From contig JAJRZR010000070.1 in NCBI GenBank assembly GCA_024275145.1, forward strand, positions 1 through 50,261: a stretch of 50,261 nucleotides of DNA. Reading direction: 5' to 3'. Position numbers and translations under genes: made by a program. This DNA is from Deltaproteobacteria bacterium (GTDB taxonomy: Bacteria; Desulfobacterota; Dissulfuribacteria; Dissulfuribacterales; QOAL01). The number at the start of each line of letters is the position of its first letter. The stretch's first letter is position 1. Positions 1 through 8,648 of the stretch are shown here, piece by piece. Below the pieces are notes generated by a model. The model did no database searches, was not told where the DNA came from, and saw nothing but the letters and a program-made list of their open reading frames with translations.

Positions 1-507
1 ACTGCCCGCAGACTGTTGGACCACGCAAGGGGTAAAATCATGATAAGGATGTCCGGGGTTCTTACCAGGCTGAATCCTGATGAAGGCCCTGCCTACAAGG
101 ACTTCTGGAGACAAATGGGGGCCGATGCCTGGGTGTATACATGCCACGGCCGTGGCGGGAACCTGGATGCCCCAAGCATCTATCAACCAGGAGAAACCGG
201 GCTAAAGGCAGGTGGATGCGGACTCATCAGGTTTCATGGCTTCATATCATGGGAAGGGGAGATGCTGGCATGTTGCAATGACCTCACGGGCGCTACCAGT
301 ATTGGTAATATCAATATCTGCGATCTGAAACATATGGCCATAAAGAGGGAAGCCATCATAAAAAAAACCCTTCCCTTTGAGCTGTGCCGCTGGTGTGACG
401 AACCGCTCAGGAATGTAAAAATCCCTGCGTATCTGCCAAAACGTGGTAAAAAGGGCCTGTGGAAATCTTTAAAGTCCATCAACCAAAACGGGAAAAAATC
501 GGATTGA
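1..507 (+). CDS. Radical SAM/SPASM-domain protein, C-terminal part
   Basis: The frame is open from base 1, so the true start lies outside the window; the TTG at 16 is not a believable start. What remains looks like a SPASM-type auxiliary iron-sulfur domain: GGCG near residue 72, a short beta segment ending in LACCND, then a GN(I) turn and CRWCDEP near residue 133. Such domains follow a radical SAM barrel and bind an extra 4Fe-4S cluster in enzymes that modify peptides or small molecules. The substrate cannot be told without the N-terminal half. The gene ends 29 bases before an EamA transporter on the same strand. The domain call rests on Cys spacing and is fairly sure; the function is open. 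Confidence 0.7.
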   Translation, partial: TARRLLDHARGKIMIRMSGVLTRLNPDEGPAYKDFWRQMGADAWVYTCHGRGGNLDAPSIYQPGETGLKAGGCGLIRFHGFISWEGEMLACCNDLTGATSIGNINICDLKHMAIKREAIIKKTLPFELCRWCDEPLRNVKIPAYLPKRGKKGLWKSLKSINQNGKKSD

Positions 508-536
508 AAAAATCTTAGAGAGGGACCCTTCCATCC

Positions 537-971
537 ATGCCCACGTGGCTTCTTTATTCCATACTGGCACTGATTATCTACGGTTTCTGGGGATTTTTCC
601 CAAAGCTTGCAGTCAACTACATCCGTCCCATGAGCGCCCTGATATATGAAGTCAGCGGTGCACTCGTTGTCGGTATCTGTTGCCTGCTTTTCGTAGATTT
701 CAGGCCTGATTTCAACCCGAGGGGGGTATTGTTCGCCGTACTTACCGGCATCTGTGGGATGCTGGGAACCCTTTTCTTCTTTGCCGCTGCCAGCAAGGGG
801 AAGATCTCGGTGGTGGTGAGCCTTACGGCCTTGTATCCGCTTATCACCATATTTCTGGCCGCTGTTTTCCTGAAGGAATCCCTTAGCGTAAAACAGATTA
901 TAGGCATGGTGTTCGCGCTCGTTGCCATATATCTATTGTCATCTGGCCAAAACAGCCCTTATGGAAATTAA
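537..971 (+). CDS. EamA-family half-size membrane transporter
   Basis: This 144-residue protein is almost entirely hydrophobic and has about five membrane segments: residues 4-25, 33-54, 64-84, 92-112 and 118-137. Motifs are typical of one EamA (DMT superfamily) repeat, including ALYPLIT before the fourth helix and FLKESLS just after it. Full-length EamA carriers have two such repeats. Single-repeat members are known and are thought to act as dimers, as in the SMR family. Substrate unknown; export of a small metabolite is the usual guess. It follows the radical SAM gene by 29 bases and may share its transcript. A terminator-like hairpin lies about 145 bases downstream. Confidence 0.8.
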   Translation: MPTWLLYSILALIIYGFWGFFPKLAVNYIRPMSALIYEVSGALVVGICCLLFVDFRPDFNPRGVLFAVLTGICGMLGTLFFFAAASKGKISVVVSLTALYPLITIFLAAVFLKESLSVKQIIGMVFALVAIYLLSSGQNSPYGN

Positions 972-992
972 TACCCCAAAAACGGATTATAA

Positions 993-1103
993 ATGAAACA
1001 ACGACTATTCAAATTCAAAGCTGAAAGGATTAAAATTGCCAATGGATCAGTCGACCAGAAGGAAGCCATTGTGAGGTGGGCCCCATTGTCAAAAACTACA
1101 TAA
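993..1103 (+). CDS. Possible 36-aa basic small protein
   Basis: An ATG opens a 36-codon frame that ends 15 bases before the hairpin of a probable terminator. The peptide is basic at the N-terminus (MKQRLFKFKAERIK) and has an ordinary amino-acid mix afterwards. No convincing ribosome binding site is seen upstream, and no family is recognised. Its place between the EamA gene and the terminator makes it part of the probable transcript, but that does not show it is translated. Confidence 0.2.
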   Translation: MKQRLFKFKAERIKIANGSVDQKEAIVRWAPLSKTT

Positions 1104-1116
1104 TACTTAAATCTTG

Positions 1117-1142
1117 CATTCCGCATGTGCGGAAAATTTTTT
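1117..1142 (+). terminator. Rho-independent terminator after EamA gene
   Basis: TTCCGC (1119-1124) pairs with GCGGAA (1129-1134) across a four-base loop, and a run of six T follows at 1137-1142. The stem is short but perfect and the T run is clear. It would end the transcript carrying the EamA gene. Confidence 0.55.
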
Positions 1143-1174
1143 ATATAATAATGAGTTTAGTAAGTTGCATATAG

Positions 1175-1183
1175 TGGTATAAC
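1175..1183 (+). promoter_or_regulatory. Possible extended -10 promoter for the acyl-CoA synthetase operon
   Basis: TGGTATAAC fits an extended -10 element (TGN plus TATAAC) about 130 bases before the ATG at 1313. No good -35 box stands at the usual distance. The site sits in an AT-rich stretch between the upstream terminator and the gene. Weak prediction. Confidence 0.25.
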
Positions 1184-1312
1184 TTTCCAAGTTGCTTGAT
1201 CTGTGGATCATGGCCTGGTTTTACGATATCTTCTCAATCCCCGTCGTCGGCATTGGGAAAATTGTGCATTAATGATCCGGCACCAACCAAGGCTTAGGAG
1301 AATTTGTAAGAC

Positions 1313-3409
1313 ATGTTAGGCAGTCTTTTTTCACCGGATTCCGTCGCCGTAATAGGGGCTTCAAGGACACCAGGAAAACTTGGACACGCGGTCTTGAAAA
1401 ACATTGTTGATTGCGGTTTCAAGGGACCTGTCTATCCGGTCAATCCTGCTGCCAGGGAAATACTGGGGCTCAGGTGCTATCCTGATCTTGATTCGATAGG
1501 GGAACGGATCGACCTTGCGGTCATAATGATACCGGCAGCCCGTGTACCAGAGGCCGTTTCCGATTGTGCCCGAAGGGGTGTCAAGGCAGTAGTGGTAATA
1601 TCCGCTGGTTTCAGGGAAACGGGTCACGATGGACTAGTGGCCGAAAAGGAGATGGCAAGGATCGCCAGTGAAAACAACATGGCCCTCCTTGGCCCAAACT
1701 GCCTTGGGCTCATCAACACCAGGACCCCCTTGAACGCATCCTTTGCGGGTGCCATGCCCCTCAAGGGAAACATCTCCTTGATGTCACAATCCGGTGCCCT
1801 CTGCACTGCCATTCTCGACATGTCTTTTGAAAGAAAGCTTGGTTTTTCAAGCTTCGTGAGCCTTGGGAACAAGGCACAGTTAAATGAAGTGGATTTTCTC
1901 GACTACTGGTCGAATGATCCGGATACGAAGGTCGTCCTTGCCTACCTAGAGGGTATTTCCGATGGTGGGAAATTCATGAAGGCTGCAAGGACCTTTACAA
2001 GAAAAAAACCGCTCATTGCCATAAAGGCAGGCGTTACCAACGCCGGCTCCAAGGCGGTCAGTTCGCATACAGGCAGCCTGGCAGGCAGCGAACGGGCATA
2101 CGAAGCTGCATTCAAACAGGCAGGGGTAATAAGGGCGGAATCGGTTGCCGACCTGTTTGACATGGCTAGCTCCCTTGTCAATCAACCCTTGCCTGGAAAC
2201 GATCAGATAGCCGTGGTCACCAATGCAGGGGGACCGGGGATAATGGCCACGGATGCCATCGAACGGGCTGGATTGAGACTCGCCAATCTATCCCAGGAGA
2301 CCATGAAGAGGTTGGCTGCAGAGCTTCCAGGGGCTGCAAGCGTCATAAACCCTGTCGATGTCCTCGGAGACGCATTGGCAGAGCGCTATCGATTGGCACT
2401 CGACGCCCTGATAGACGACAGGAATGTGGGTGCCATCATCGTGATACTTACGCCACAAATCATGACCCAGGTAGAGGAAACGGCAAGGGTTGTCGCATCC
2501 CGGTCGGAGAAACAAGCAAAGACCATCCTGGCATGTTTCATGGGGAAACCGCATGTGGAGGCAGGAATAAGAATATTAAACGACAACAGGGTCCCCAATT
2601 ATGCCATTCCAGAAAGAGCGGTTATTTCCTTGAAGGCAATGGTATGCCAAAAGAAACGCCAGGAGAGACCAAAACGCAGGATCACCAGGATCACCATTCC
2701 CAGGAAACCGATCAAGGAAGTCTTCGATGGGGCAAGGGAAAGAGGACAACTGGAAATTGGAGAGACAGGGGCACAAAAGGTCCTTGAGGCGTGCGGGATC
2801 CCAACACCTGCATCCAGACTCTGCCGAACCCCTGATGAGGCGGTAAAATTTGCAGAGGATATAGGCTACCCAGTGGTCTTGAAGATCGCCTCGCCCGACA
2901 TCCTGCATAAGACCGATATAGGCGGAGTCAAGACCGGTGTAACCGGCTCCCAGGAGGTAAGGGATTCCTTCGATCTCCTGGTTCTCAGGACCCTTCGTTA
3001 CATGCCTGATGTAGAGATATGGGGATGCCTGGTCCAGAAGCAGGTGGAAGGTGGCACTGAAACCATTCTAGGTATGAACAGGGATCCCCAGTTCGGGCCC
3101 CTCATAATGTTTGGCCTTGGTGGTATATACGTGGAGGCATTGAAGGATGTCGCCTTCAGGATTGCCCCACTATCCAGACGTGATGCCAGACAAATGATAG
3201 AGGAGATACGCTCCTCAAGGCTTCTCTATGGGGTAAGAGGACGTCCCAGATCCGACATCGATGCCCTTGAAGATGCCATACTGAGGATCTCCCAACTGGT
3301 AACGGACTTTCCAGAGATCGTGGAACTAGACATCAATCGACTGGTGGTTTTCCCAGAAGGGCAAGGTGTTACAGGACTGGACATGCGGATGGTAATCACA
3401 GGCCAGTGA
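1313..3409 (+). CDS. Acyl-CoA synthetase (ADP-forming), fused alpha and beta parts
   Basis: A 698-residue protein of the acetate/acyl-CoA ligase (ADP-forming) family, which converts acyl-CoA, ADP and phosphate to the acid, CoA and ATP, reversibly. It has an N-terminal CoA-binding Rossmann domain (about 1-130, with the early VIGAS motif), succinyl-CoA-ligase-like domains (about 150-460) with the phosphohistidine motif SSHTGSLAGS (His252), and a C-terminal ATP-grasp domain (about 480-698, with YPVVLKI and HKTDIGGV). An AGGAG at 1296-1300 supports the ATG. The next gene starts 18 bases after the stop, so the two form an operon. In anaerobes this enzyme often gains ATP from acetyl-CoA or other acyl-CoAs, or activates acids. 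Acyl specificity cannot be read from sequence. Confidence 0.92.
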   Translation: MLGSLFSPDSVAVIGASRTPGKLGHAVLKNIVDCGFKGPVYPVNPAAREILGLRCYPDLDSIGERIDLAVIMIPAARVPEAVSDCARRGVKAVVVISAGFRETGHDGLVAEKEMARIASENNMALLGPNCLGLINTRTPLNASFAGAMPLKGNISLMSQSGALCTAILDMSFERKLGFSSFVSLGNKAQLNEVDFLDYWSNDPDTKVVLAYLEGISDGGKFMKAARTFTRKKPLIAIKAGVTNAGSKAVSSHTGSLAGSERAYEAAFKQAGVIRAESVADLFDMASSLVNQPLPGNDQIAVVTNAGGPGIMATDAIERAGLRLANLSQETMKRLAAELPGAASVINPVDVLGDALAERYRLALDALIDDRNVGAIIVILTPQIMTQVEETARVVASRSEKQAKTILACFMGKPHVEAGIRILNDNRVPNYAIPERAVISLKAMVCQKKRQERPKRRITRITIPRKPIKEVFDGARERGQLEIGETGAQKVLEACGIPTPASRLCRTPDEAVKFAEDIGYPVVLKIASPDILHKTDIGGVKTGVTGSQEVRDSFDLLVLRTLRYMPDVEIWGCLVQKQVEGGTETILGMNRDPQFGPLIMFGLGGIYVEALKDVAFRIAPLSRRDARQMIEEIRSSRLLYGVRGRPRSDIDALEDAILRISQLVTDFPEIVELDINRLVVFPEGQGVTGLDMRMVITGQ

Positions 3410-3427
3410 TTGGTTCAAGGAGTTATC

Positions 3428-4501
3428 ATGAAACAAAAAAGCATATACATCACCTCGACCCAGACCTTTGCTGGCAAGAGCGCCCTTTGCACGGCCCTCC
3501 TGAGACGCTACAAGGCAAAAGGCCTGAACGTGGGCTACATGAAGCCCTTGAGTAGTACACCCACGTTCATGGAAAAACAGGTAGTTGACGAGGATACCTT
3601 GTTTATAAGGGAACAACTGGAACTGCCTGATCCACTTGACCTGATGGCCCCGGTGCTTCTTACCGATCAAAAGATAAAGTCGATCCTTGCAGGTCCTGGT
3701 GGGGAAGAAGATGCCACGAAAATAAAAACCGGCTTTGAGCAATTGAGCAGGGAAAAGGACCTGGTGCTCCTTGAGGGAGGAGGAAGCCTGAAAGAGGGAT
3801 GGCTCCTTGGCCTTGCTCCACCTCAAATAAGCGCCTTGCTCCACGTGATGGAACTTGTAATCGTACCATATGAATCAGACCTTCAGGTGGTAGATGACAC
3901 ATTGACAGCATACAGGCACCTCGGGGATGCCATGCTGGGCACGGTGATAAACCGGGTCCCTGGGCACAAGCTGGGCTATATTCAAGAGCTAGTAGCACCC
4001 TTTATCGAGAAAAGGGGCATACAGGTCTTCGCTATACTGCCACGGCAAAGGATACTGTATGCGGCAAGCGTAGAGGAGATCCAGGAGGGACTTGGGGGAG
4101 AAGTCATCTGCGCACATGACCATTTGAACGAACTCGTAGAGCACCTGATGGTAGGAGCCATGGGAGTTGAAAGCGCCCTTACCTATTTCAGAAGAAAGGC
4201 CAACAAGGCGGTCATCACAGGTGGAGACCGGCCTGACATCCAGATAGCCGCGCTGGAAACCTCCACCAAGTGCCTTATACTGACCGGCAACCTAAAACCG
4301 AATCCCTTGATCATAGGCAAGGCAGAGGAGGCAGGTGTTCCAATCATCATCACCAAATACGACACCATGACAGCAGTCGATATCATCGAGAGCTTCTTCG
4401 GCAAGACACGATTCCATCAGGAGAGAAAAATTACCCAGTTTGAAACGCTTCTGGAGGAGAGCATGGATTTCGAAAGGCTTGAAAGGGCCATTTCCCCTTA
4501 A
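3428..4501 (+). CDS. P-loop/DRTGG-domain protein, phosphotransacetylase N-terminal-like
   Basis: The N-terminal half is a BioD-like P-loop NTPase domain: a TSTQTFAGKS nucleotide-binding loop near residue 12, then LLEGGGS, a Walker-B-like segment. The C-terminal half (about 200-330) resembles a DRTGG domain, including GDRPDIQIAAL and the IIITKYDTMTA segment. This pair of domains forms the N-terminal region of long bacterial phosphotransacetylases (Pta) but here lacks the PTA catalytic domain. Start chosen at ATG 3428 because AAGGAG lies at 3417-3422; an upstream in-frame TTG at 3410 lacks such a site. The operon with ADP-forming acyl-CoA synthetase suggests a sensing or regulatory role in acyl-CoA/acyl-phosphate metabolism, which is inference. 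Confidence 0.8.
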   Translation: MKQKSIYITSTQTFAGKSALCTALLRRYKAKGLNVGYMKPLSSTPTFMEKQVVDEDTLFIREQLELPDPLDLMAPVLLTDQKIKSILAGPGGEEDATKIKTGFEQLSREKDLVLLEGGGSLKEGWLLGLAPPQISALLHVMELVIVPYESDLQVVDDTLTAYRHLGDAMLGTVINRVPGHKLGYIQELVAPFIEKRGIQVFAILPRQRILYAASVEEIQEGLGGEVICAHDHLNELVEHLMVGAMGVESALTYFRRKANKAVITGGDRPDIQIAALETSTKCLILTGNLKPNPLIIGKAEEAGVPIIITKYDTMTAVDIIESFFGKTRFHQERKITQFETLLEESMDFERLERAISP

Positions 4502-4876
4502 ACCTTCATGCTTCTGTATCCTTGACGCCACGCCCCAAGGCATACAGACACGGCCCTGAGGGCACACGACAAAAGCCTCGACTCCGGGCTGACACGTGTC
4601 GAAAGGCCATACCGTGTCGTGGTAGAAACACCATCGGCGATCTTCGCCGCGCAAATCCATTCGAACGGGACCCTGCCTGCCGTATCTGGCAGAAGTCTCT
4701 ATTAATACCTCCATTGATGTGTTAGGTTAAAAATAGAGGCCTTTTTATTGGACACAGAGGTATCCAACGAAGACAAACCGAAGATGTTACCAACTAGCTT
4801 CCAATCAGGACCCTGAAAGATATTTCTGGGCCCCTGCTTCACAAAATGGATATATGAAAGATCAACCGGAGAAAAT
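4502..4876. other. Intergenic stretch upstream of hflK
   Basis: No convincing gene on either strand. Frames across 4292-4725 read as low-complexity shadow peptides without binding sites. The stretch contains the palindrome GACACGTGTC near 4590 and becomes AT-richer after 4720, where the hflK promoter would be expected. A CCGGAG at 4867-4872 is the hflK ribosome binding site. Confidence 0.5.
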
Positions 4877-5863
4877 ATGGACCCACAAAACATCCGCAAT
4901 CTAAACGTGCGCAACATCAAACCAACAGGATCACAGTTCCGATCGATTCTCGCCTTTTTGGGGGCGATAATATTGGTGACCGTCCTTTGGAACCTGTGGT
5001 TTACGGTAGAGCCAGAAGAGGTAGGACTTGTGCTGCGCTTCGGCAAGTATGTGAGGGAGGCGCCCCCGGGCCTAAATTTCAAATTACCAGACCCGATCGA
5101 AACCGTCATAAAGGTCCCTGTTCAACGGCAATTAAAGGAAGAATTCGGATTTCGTACAGCCGCTGCCGGGGTTAGAACCCAATATTCCCCCAAAAATTAC
5201 AATAACGAGGCCTTAATGCTCACCGGTGATCTAAACGTTGCAGTGGTAGAGTGGACGGCCCAATACCGTATAAGGGACCCCTATAAATTTCTATTCAAGG
5301 TAAAGGACCCAAGAAGCACCTTCAGGGATATGAATGAAGCAGTAATGAGGGAAGTAGTCGGCAACCGTACGGTCAATGATATACTCACCATTGGCAGACA
5401 GTCAGTGGCCGACGAGGTGAAGCGCGAACTTCAAAGGCTTTGTAACCAGTACGAGATGGGTATCGCCGTAGAACAGATCGTACTACAGGATGTCAATCCG
5501 CCCGATCCGGTCAAGCCCTCCTTCAATGAAGTAAACCAGGCCCAGCAGGAAAAAGAAAAGATGATCAACAATGCCCTTGCCGAATACAACCGCATCATCC
5601 CCAAGGCCAAGGGCCAGGCATTACAGACAATCCAGGAGGCAGAGGGCTATGCCGCAGATCGTGTCAACAGGGCACAGGGGGATGCCATCTTCTTCGAAAA
5701 GGTATTAAAGGCCTATAAAAAGGCCCCTGAGGTTACCAGGCAGAGACTCTATCTTGAAACCATGGACATCATCTTTCCAAAGATTCAACAAAAAACCGTC
5801 ATAGATGAAAGATTGAAAAATGTTATCCCATTGATGCCACTGGGTAAGAAGGTTTCGCCATGA
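4877..5863 (+). CDS. hflK: HflK, SPFH-family membrane protease modulator
   Basis: A 328-residue protein with one membrane anchor (about residues 24-43) followed by an SPFH/band-7 domain starting at VEPEEVGLVLRFGKY, and a C-terminal Ala/Glu/Lys-rich coiled-coil region. With HflC it forms a large cage around the FtsH protease in the inner membrane, on the periplasmic side, and modulates degradation of membrane proteins. It is shorter than E. coli HflK because it lacks the Gly-rich N-terminal region. The CCGGAG before the ATG supports the start. Its stop overlaps the hflC start (ATGA), a sign of translational coupling and of a 1:1 complex. Confidence 0.93.
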   Translation: MDPQNIRNLNVRNIKPTGSQFRSILAFLGAIILVTVLWNLWFTVEPEEVGLVLRFGKYVREAPPGLNFKLPDPIETVIKVPVQRQLKEEFGFRTAAAGVRTQYSPKNYNNEALMLTGDLNVAVVEWTAQYRIRDPYKFLFKVKDPRSTFRDMNEAVMREVVGNRTVNDILTIGRQSVADEVKRELQRLCNQYEMGIAVEQIVLQDVNPPDPVKPSFNEVNQAQQEKEKMINNALAEYNRIIPKAKGQALQTIQEAEGYAADRVNRAQGDAIFFEKVLKAYKKAPEVTRQRLYLETMDIIFPKIQQKTVIDERLKNVIPLMPLGKKVSP

Positions 5864-6795
5864 AAATATTTTCGACACTACTTATCATAATAGTAATAGT
5901 TACGGTCTCCATCGTTGGAGGTACCTTTTATACACTCAACGAGACACAACAGGCGGTCATCACCCAATTCGGGAAACCCGTAGGTGCACCCGTGACAAAA
6001 CCAGGCCTGCACTGGAAACTCCCTTTCATCCAAAACGTCAACTACTTTGAGAAACGCTTTCTTGCCTGGGACGGTGAACCAAACCAGATAACCACCAAGG
6101 ACAAGAGGTTTATATGGGTTGATACCTATGCCAGATGGAGGATTGCAAACCCGCTTCTGTTTTTCCAACGCCTCCGGGATGAACGAAGGGCCCAATCCAG
6201 GTTGGATGACATCCTGGACGGGGGAACCAGGAATGTAGTGGCAAAGCACAAGCTCATAGAGCTTGTAAGGAGCTCCAACGTCGGCACTAACAGCACTGCT
6301 GGAAACGTTTCCGATGAATTGGCGACCCAAAAGATACGTTATGGCAGGGAGGAACTGGCCAGGGAGGTACTTAAATCGGCAAAACCAAAGGTGGCAGATC
6401 TGGGCATAGACATACTGGATTTCAGATTCAAACGTATAAATTACGTGGAGCAGGTAAGAAAAGAGGTCTATGCCAGGATGATCTCAGAGAGGAAACGGAT
6501 TGCTGAACAATACCGCTCTGAAGGGGCGGGGGAGGCTGCCAGGATAGAAGGTGAAAAAGAACGCGAACTCAAGGTCATCACCTCCGAGGCATACAAGAAG
6601 GCCAAGGAAATCAAGGGAAATGCAGACGCCAAGGCATCCGAGATATATGCAAAGGCATACAACGAGGACCCTGATTTCTACCGTTTCCTACGTACCCTTG
6701 AGACCTACAGGAAGGCCCTTGGGGAAAACAGCACTATCTTGATCTCAACCGGCAGTGATCTTTTTAAATATTTTGACCGGGTAAATGCGAAATAG
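5860..6795 (+). CDS. hflC: HflC, SPFH-family partner of HflK
   Basis: A 311-residue protein with an N-terminal membrane segment (about 3-24), then the band-7 domain beginning LNETQQAVITQFGKP, and a long helical region rich in Ala, Glu and Lys (about 210-265). The segment with YRSEGAGEAARIEGEKE is characteristic of HflC. It pairs with HflK to encase FtsH in the inner membrane. The start overlaps the hflK stop by four bases. A six-base-pair hairpin (ATGGGG/CCCCAT, 6797-6813) stands just after the stop but has no T run, so it is not called as a terminator. Confidence 0.93.
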   Translation: MKIFSTLLIIIVIVTVSIVGGTFYTLNETQQAVITQFGKPVGAPVTKPGLHWKLPFIQNVNYFEKRFLAWDGEPNQITTKDKRFIWVDTYARWRIANPLLFFQRLRDERRAQSRLDDILDGGTRNVVAKHKLIELVRSSNVGTNSTAGNVSDELATQKIRYGREELAREVLKSAKPKVADLGIDILDFRFKRINYVEQVRKEVYARMISERKRIAEQYRSEGAGEAARIEGEKERELKVITSEAYKKAKEIKGNADAKASEIYAKAYNEDPDFYRFLRTLETYRKALGENSTILISTGSDLFKYFDRVNAK

Positions 6796-6906
6796 AATGG
6801 GGTCGAGCCCCATGTGATCCGCACGCCTTCCTGCTGCCCCATGATAAAGCACAATCCGACGAAGATCCGCATCATCATGACAAAGGCAACAGGCGCATGC
6901 CCAGGC

Positions 6907-7929
6907 TCAAAGCAAAAAGAATGCAGCCTCCAAACCTGTGGGCCAAAGGCCCTTGAACCCAGGAGGCACTTGCATACCAGCGGCCCTCTGGACTACCTCC
7001 TCCAAGGGCCTTCCCTTGTAAAGGGTAAGATTCATAACAGGTCCATTAGATGCCTTACCCACCATGCCATCCCAGGCTTCTTGCAGCTCACCCGCAATAC
7101 CCCTGATAGCATCGGCGGATTCTGCCGAGGCTGCCTTGAGGATCGCCCTGAGAAGGGAATCCCAAAGATCACCCAGCCTGCTATCTCTAAGCGGAGGTGC
7201 GGCATCACGGCCCTTCATGGCAAGAGACAGATTTAACAGCTCCTCAGGCTGGACCTTCTCGATCCCACCATAGGCCTCGTCCATCAGGTCCTTTACCGAC
7301 ACGGATTCACCTACTGGCAAGCATCCGAGATCCTCACCTGTGTACCTACTTGCAAGGATTGCCCATGCCTTCAGACGCTCCTTTGGCCGGTCAAGCGGCC
7401 TCACATATTGCACCTGATCACTTGATGCGGCGGCCCTTGACTCCACGCCAACCAAGGCGGAAAGCATATCCGTTTTTCTGCTCACCTCTTCGAGCTCAAC
7501 CCCCAGCTCATCTTCCTTGCGGTCGAACTCCAATGCCAGTTGTAGAAACAGACGGGCGGTCAACACCACATCCTCTTCCCCTTTACCCTTGATAGTACAT
7601 ATAAGCTCCTGCATGGACTCTGCCTTGTCCAACTGCAAGGCACTGATCAAGGTTTGTGCAGACAGATCGGTTCCTACCCCTACTTGGCGTGCCCATTCTT
7701 CCATGTCCTTCAAGAATCTCTTGAACCTGCCCAAGTCTTCATCTCCTAACGGAACGGGCGTGATGCATCTTACCTCTGGCGTATCCGCAAACCGACCGGT
7801 ACAGGGAGATAGCTCCGGGTCCTCCGTAGGCGTAAGGCATGTGAGCGAGGGGAAAACCAGGGCCAGTCTCCTGGCCGTATCCTGTTTTAGATAGGTGGTC
7901 GGGAATAGAAGGCCACTAAATGAGTCCAT
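6907..7929 (-). CDS. Uncharacterised 340-aa soluble protein
   Basis: I do not recognise the family. The start at 7929 is supported by an almost ideal binding site, GGAGGTGATC, complementary to 7936-7945; the frame also runs further upstream but without such a site. The product is about 340 residues, probably cytoplasmic and largely helical, with no signal peptide or membrane segment. It opens MDSFSGLLFPTTYL, has a charged middle section near EFDRKEDELGVELEEV and a conserved-looking YVRPLDRPKERLKAW segment. It stands alone on the minus strand, convergent with hflC and divergent from the DUF1232 gene. The strong start and long clean frame make it a real gene. Confidence 0.75.
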   Translation of the reverse strand: MDSFSGLLFPTTYLKQDTARRLALVFPSLTCLTPTEDPELSPCTGRFADTPEVRCITPVPLGDEDLGRFKRFLKDMEEWARQVGVGTDLSAQTLISALQLDKAESMQELICTIKGKGEEDVVLTARLFLQLALEFDRKEDELGVELEEVSRKTDMLSALVGVESRAAASSDQVQYVRPLDRPKERLKAWAILASRYTGEDLGCLPVGESVSVKDLMDEAYGGIEKVQPEELLNLSLAMKGRDAAPPLRDSRLGDLWDSLLRAILKAASAESADAIRGIAGELQEAWDGMVGKASNGPVMNLTLYKGRPLEEVVQRAAGMQVPPGFKGLWPTGLEAAFFLL

Positions 7930-8081
7930 GGGCAGATCACCTCCGGTTTTATTTCCTTCTTGCCAAACCTTCATGCGACCCGTGCCTCTGACACCGTATC
8001 CCAAAGGCAGTATCTTCTACACGGTAAACAATTAGTACAGCCCGTTCCGAGTAAAGGCAACCCTCTTTTCGGATCAAGGCC

Positions 8082-8594
8082 ATGACGGCATTGAAACCCC
8101 TAGTCCGAATGGTAGCAAAAAGATGGCTTTACTTTTTCAAAAAGATACGGTTAAGTTATTTAAATATGGAAAAGAGACTCAAAGACAAGGACAGTATAAT
8201 CAAAGGAACCCGCACGTCCACCAGGGCAGAGGCTAAAATGAAGGGATATCTGGCGCTCTTGCCAAAATTTTTCGGGCTAATAGTCAACCTGCTGAGGGAT
8301 CCCAGGGTCTCCGCATCCGACAAGGCCATCCTGGGGGCTACCATTGCCTATTTGTTGAATCCGGTGGATCTCGTGCCAGACTGGATCCCATTTCTTGGAT
8401 TGGTAGACGACGTCTACCTTATTGCTCTGGCCTTGCTGCGACTGGTCCTCAGAACCGATGAAAAGGTACTGCAGGAATATTGGACCGGGCCTGATGAACT
8501 TATTCCACTACTTAAGCAGGTAGCCGATTGGGCCGTAGCATTTCTTCCTGCCAGGATAAGACGCGCCCTGCTGGCAAGAGTAGACACTGACTGA
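8082..8594 (+). CDS. DUF1232 (YkvA-like) membrane-associated protein
   Basis: The C-terminal two thirds match the DUF1232/YkvA pattern: LLRDPRVSASDKAILGA, then a hydrophobic stretch with LLNPVDLVPDWIPFLGLVDD, then further hydrophobic helices. The role of the family is unknown; members are short and membrane-associated. The start is unsure: ATG 8082 gives 170 residues with a basic N-terminus, while ATGs at 8166 and 8238 would give shorter forms closer to the domain, and none has a strong binding site. It precedes the HAD-selD pair on the same strand by 54 bases and may be cotranscribed. Confidence 0.75.
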   Translation: MTALKPLVRMVAKRWLYFFKKIRLSYLNMEKRLKDKDSIIKGTRTSTRAEAKMKGYLALLPKFFGLIVNLLRDPRVSASDKAILGATIAYLLNPVDLVPDWIPFLGLVDDVYLIALALLRLVLRTDEKVLQEYWTGPDELIPLLKQVADWAVAFLPARIRRALLARVDTD

Positions 8595-8648
8595 GCCAGA
8601 GATTACAGATCTTCAAAATATATCGAAGAAACCGGGAGTTATAGATTT

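Noticed and set aside
4292-4725. Open frames on both strands after the DRTGG gene
   Set aside because: No ribosome binding sites, odd composition and large overlap with the real gene; read as shadows.
6797-6813. Hairpin after hflC as a rho-independent terminator
   Set aside because: The six-pair stem is not followed by a T run.
6796-6909. Reading the minus-strand gene at 6907 through its TGA as selenocysteine, giving a Cys-rich extension
   Set aside because: The extension runs antisense into hflC, no SECIS-like hairpin follows the TGA, and the end before the TGA is a normal hydrophobic terminus.
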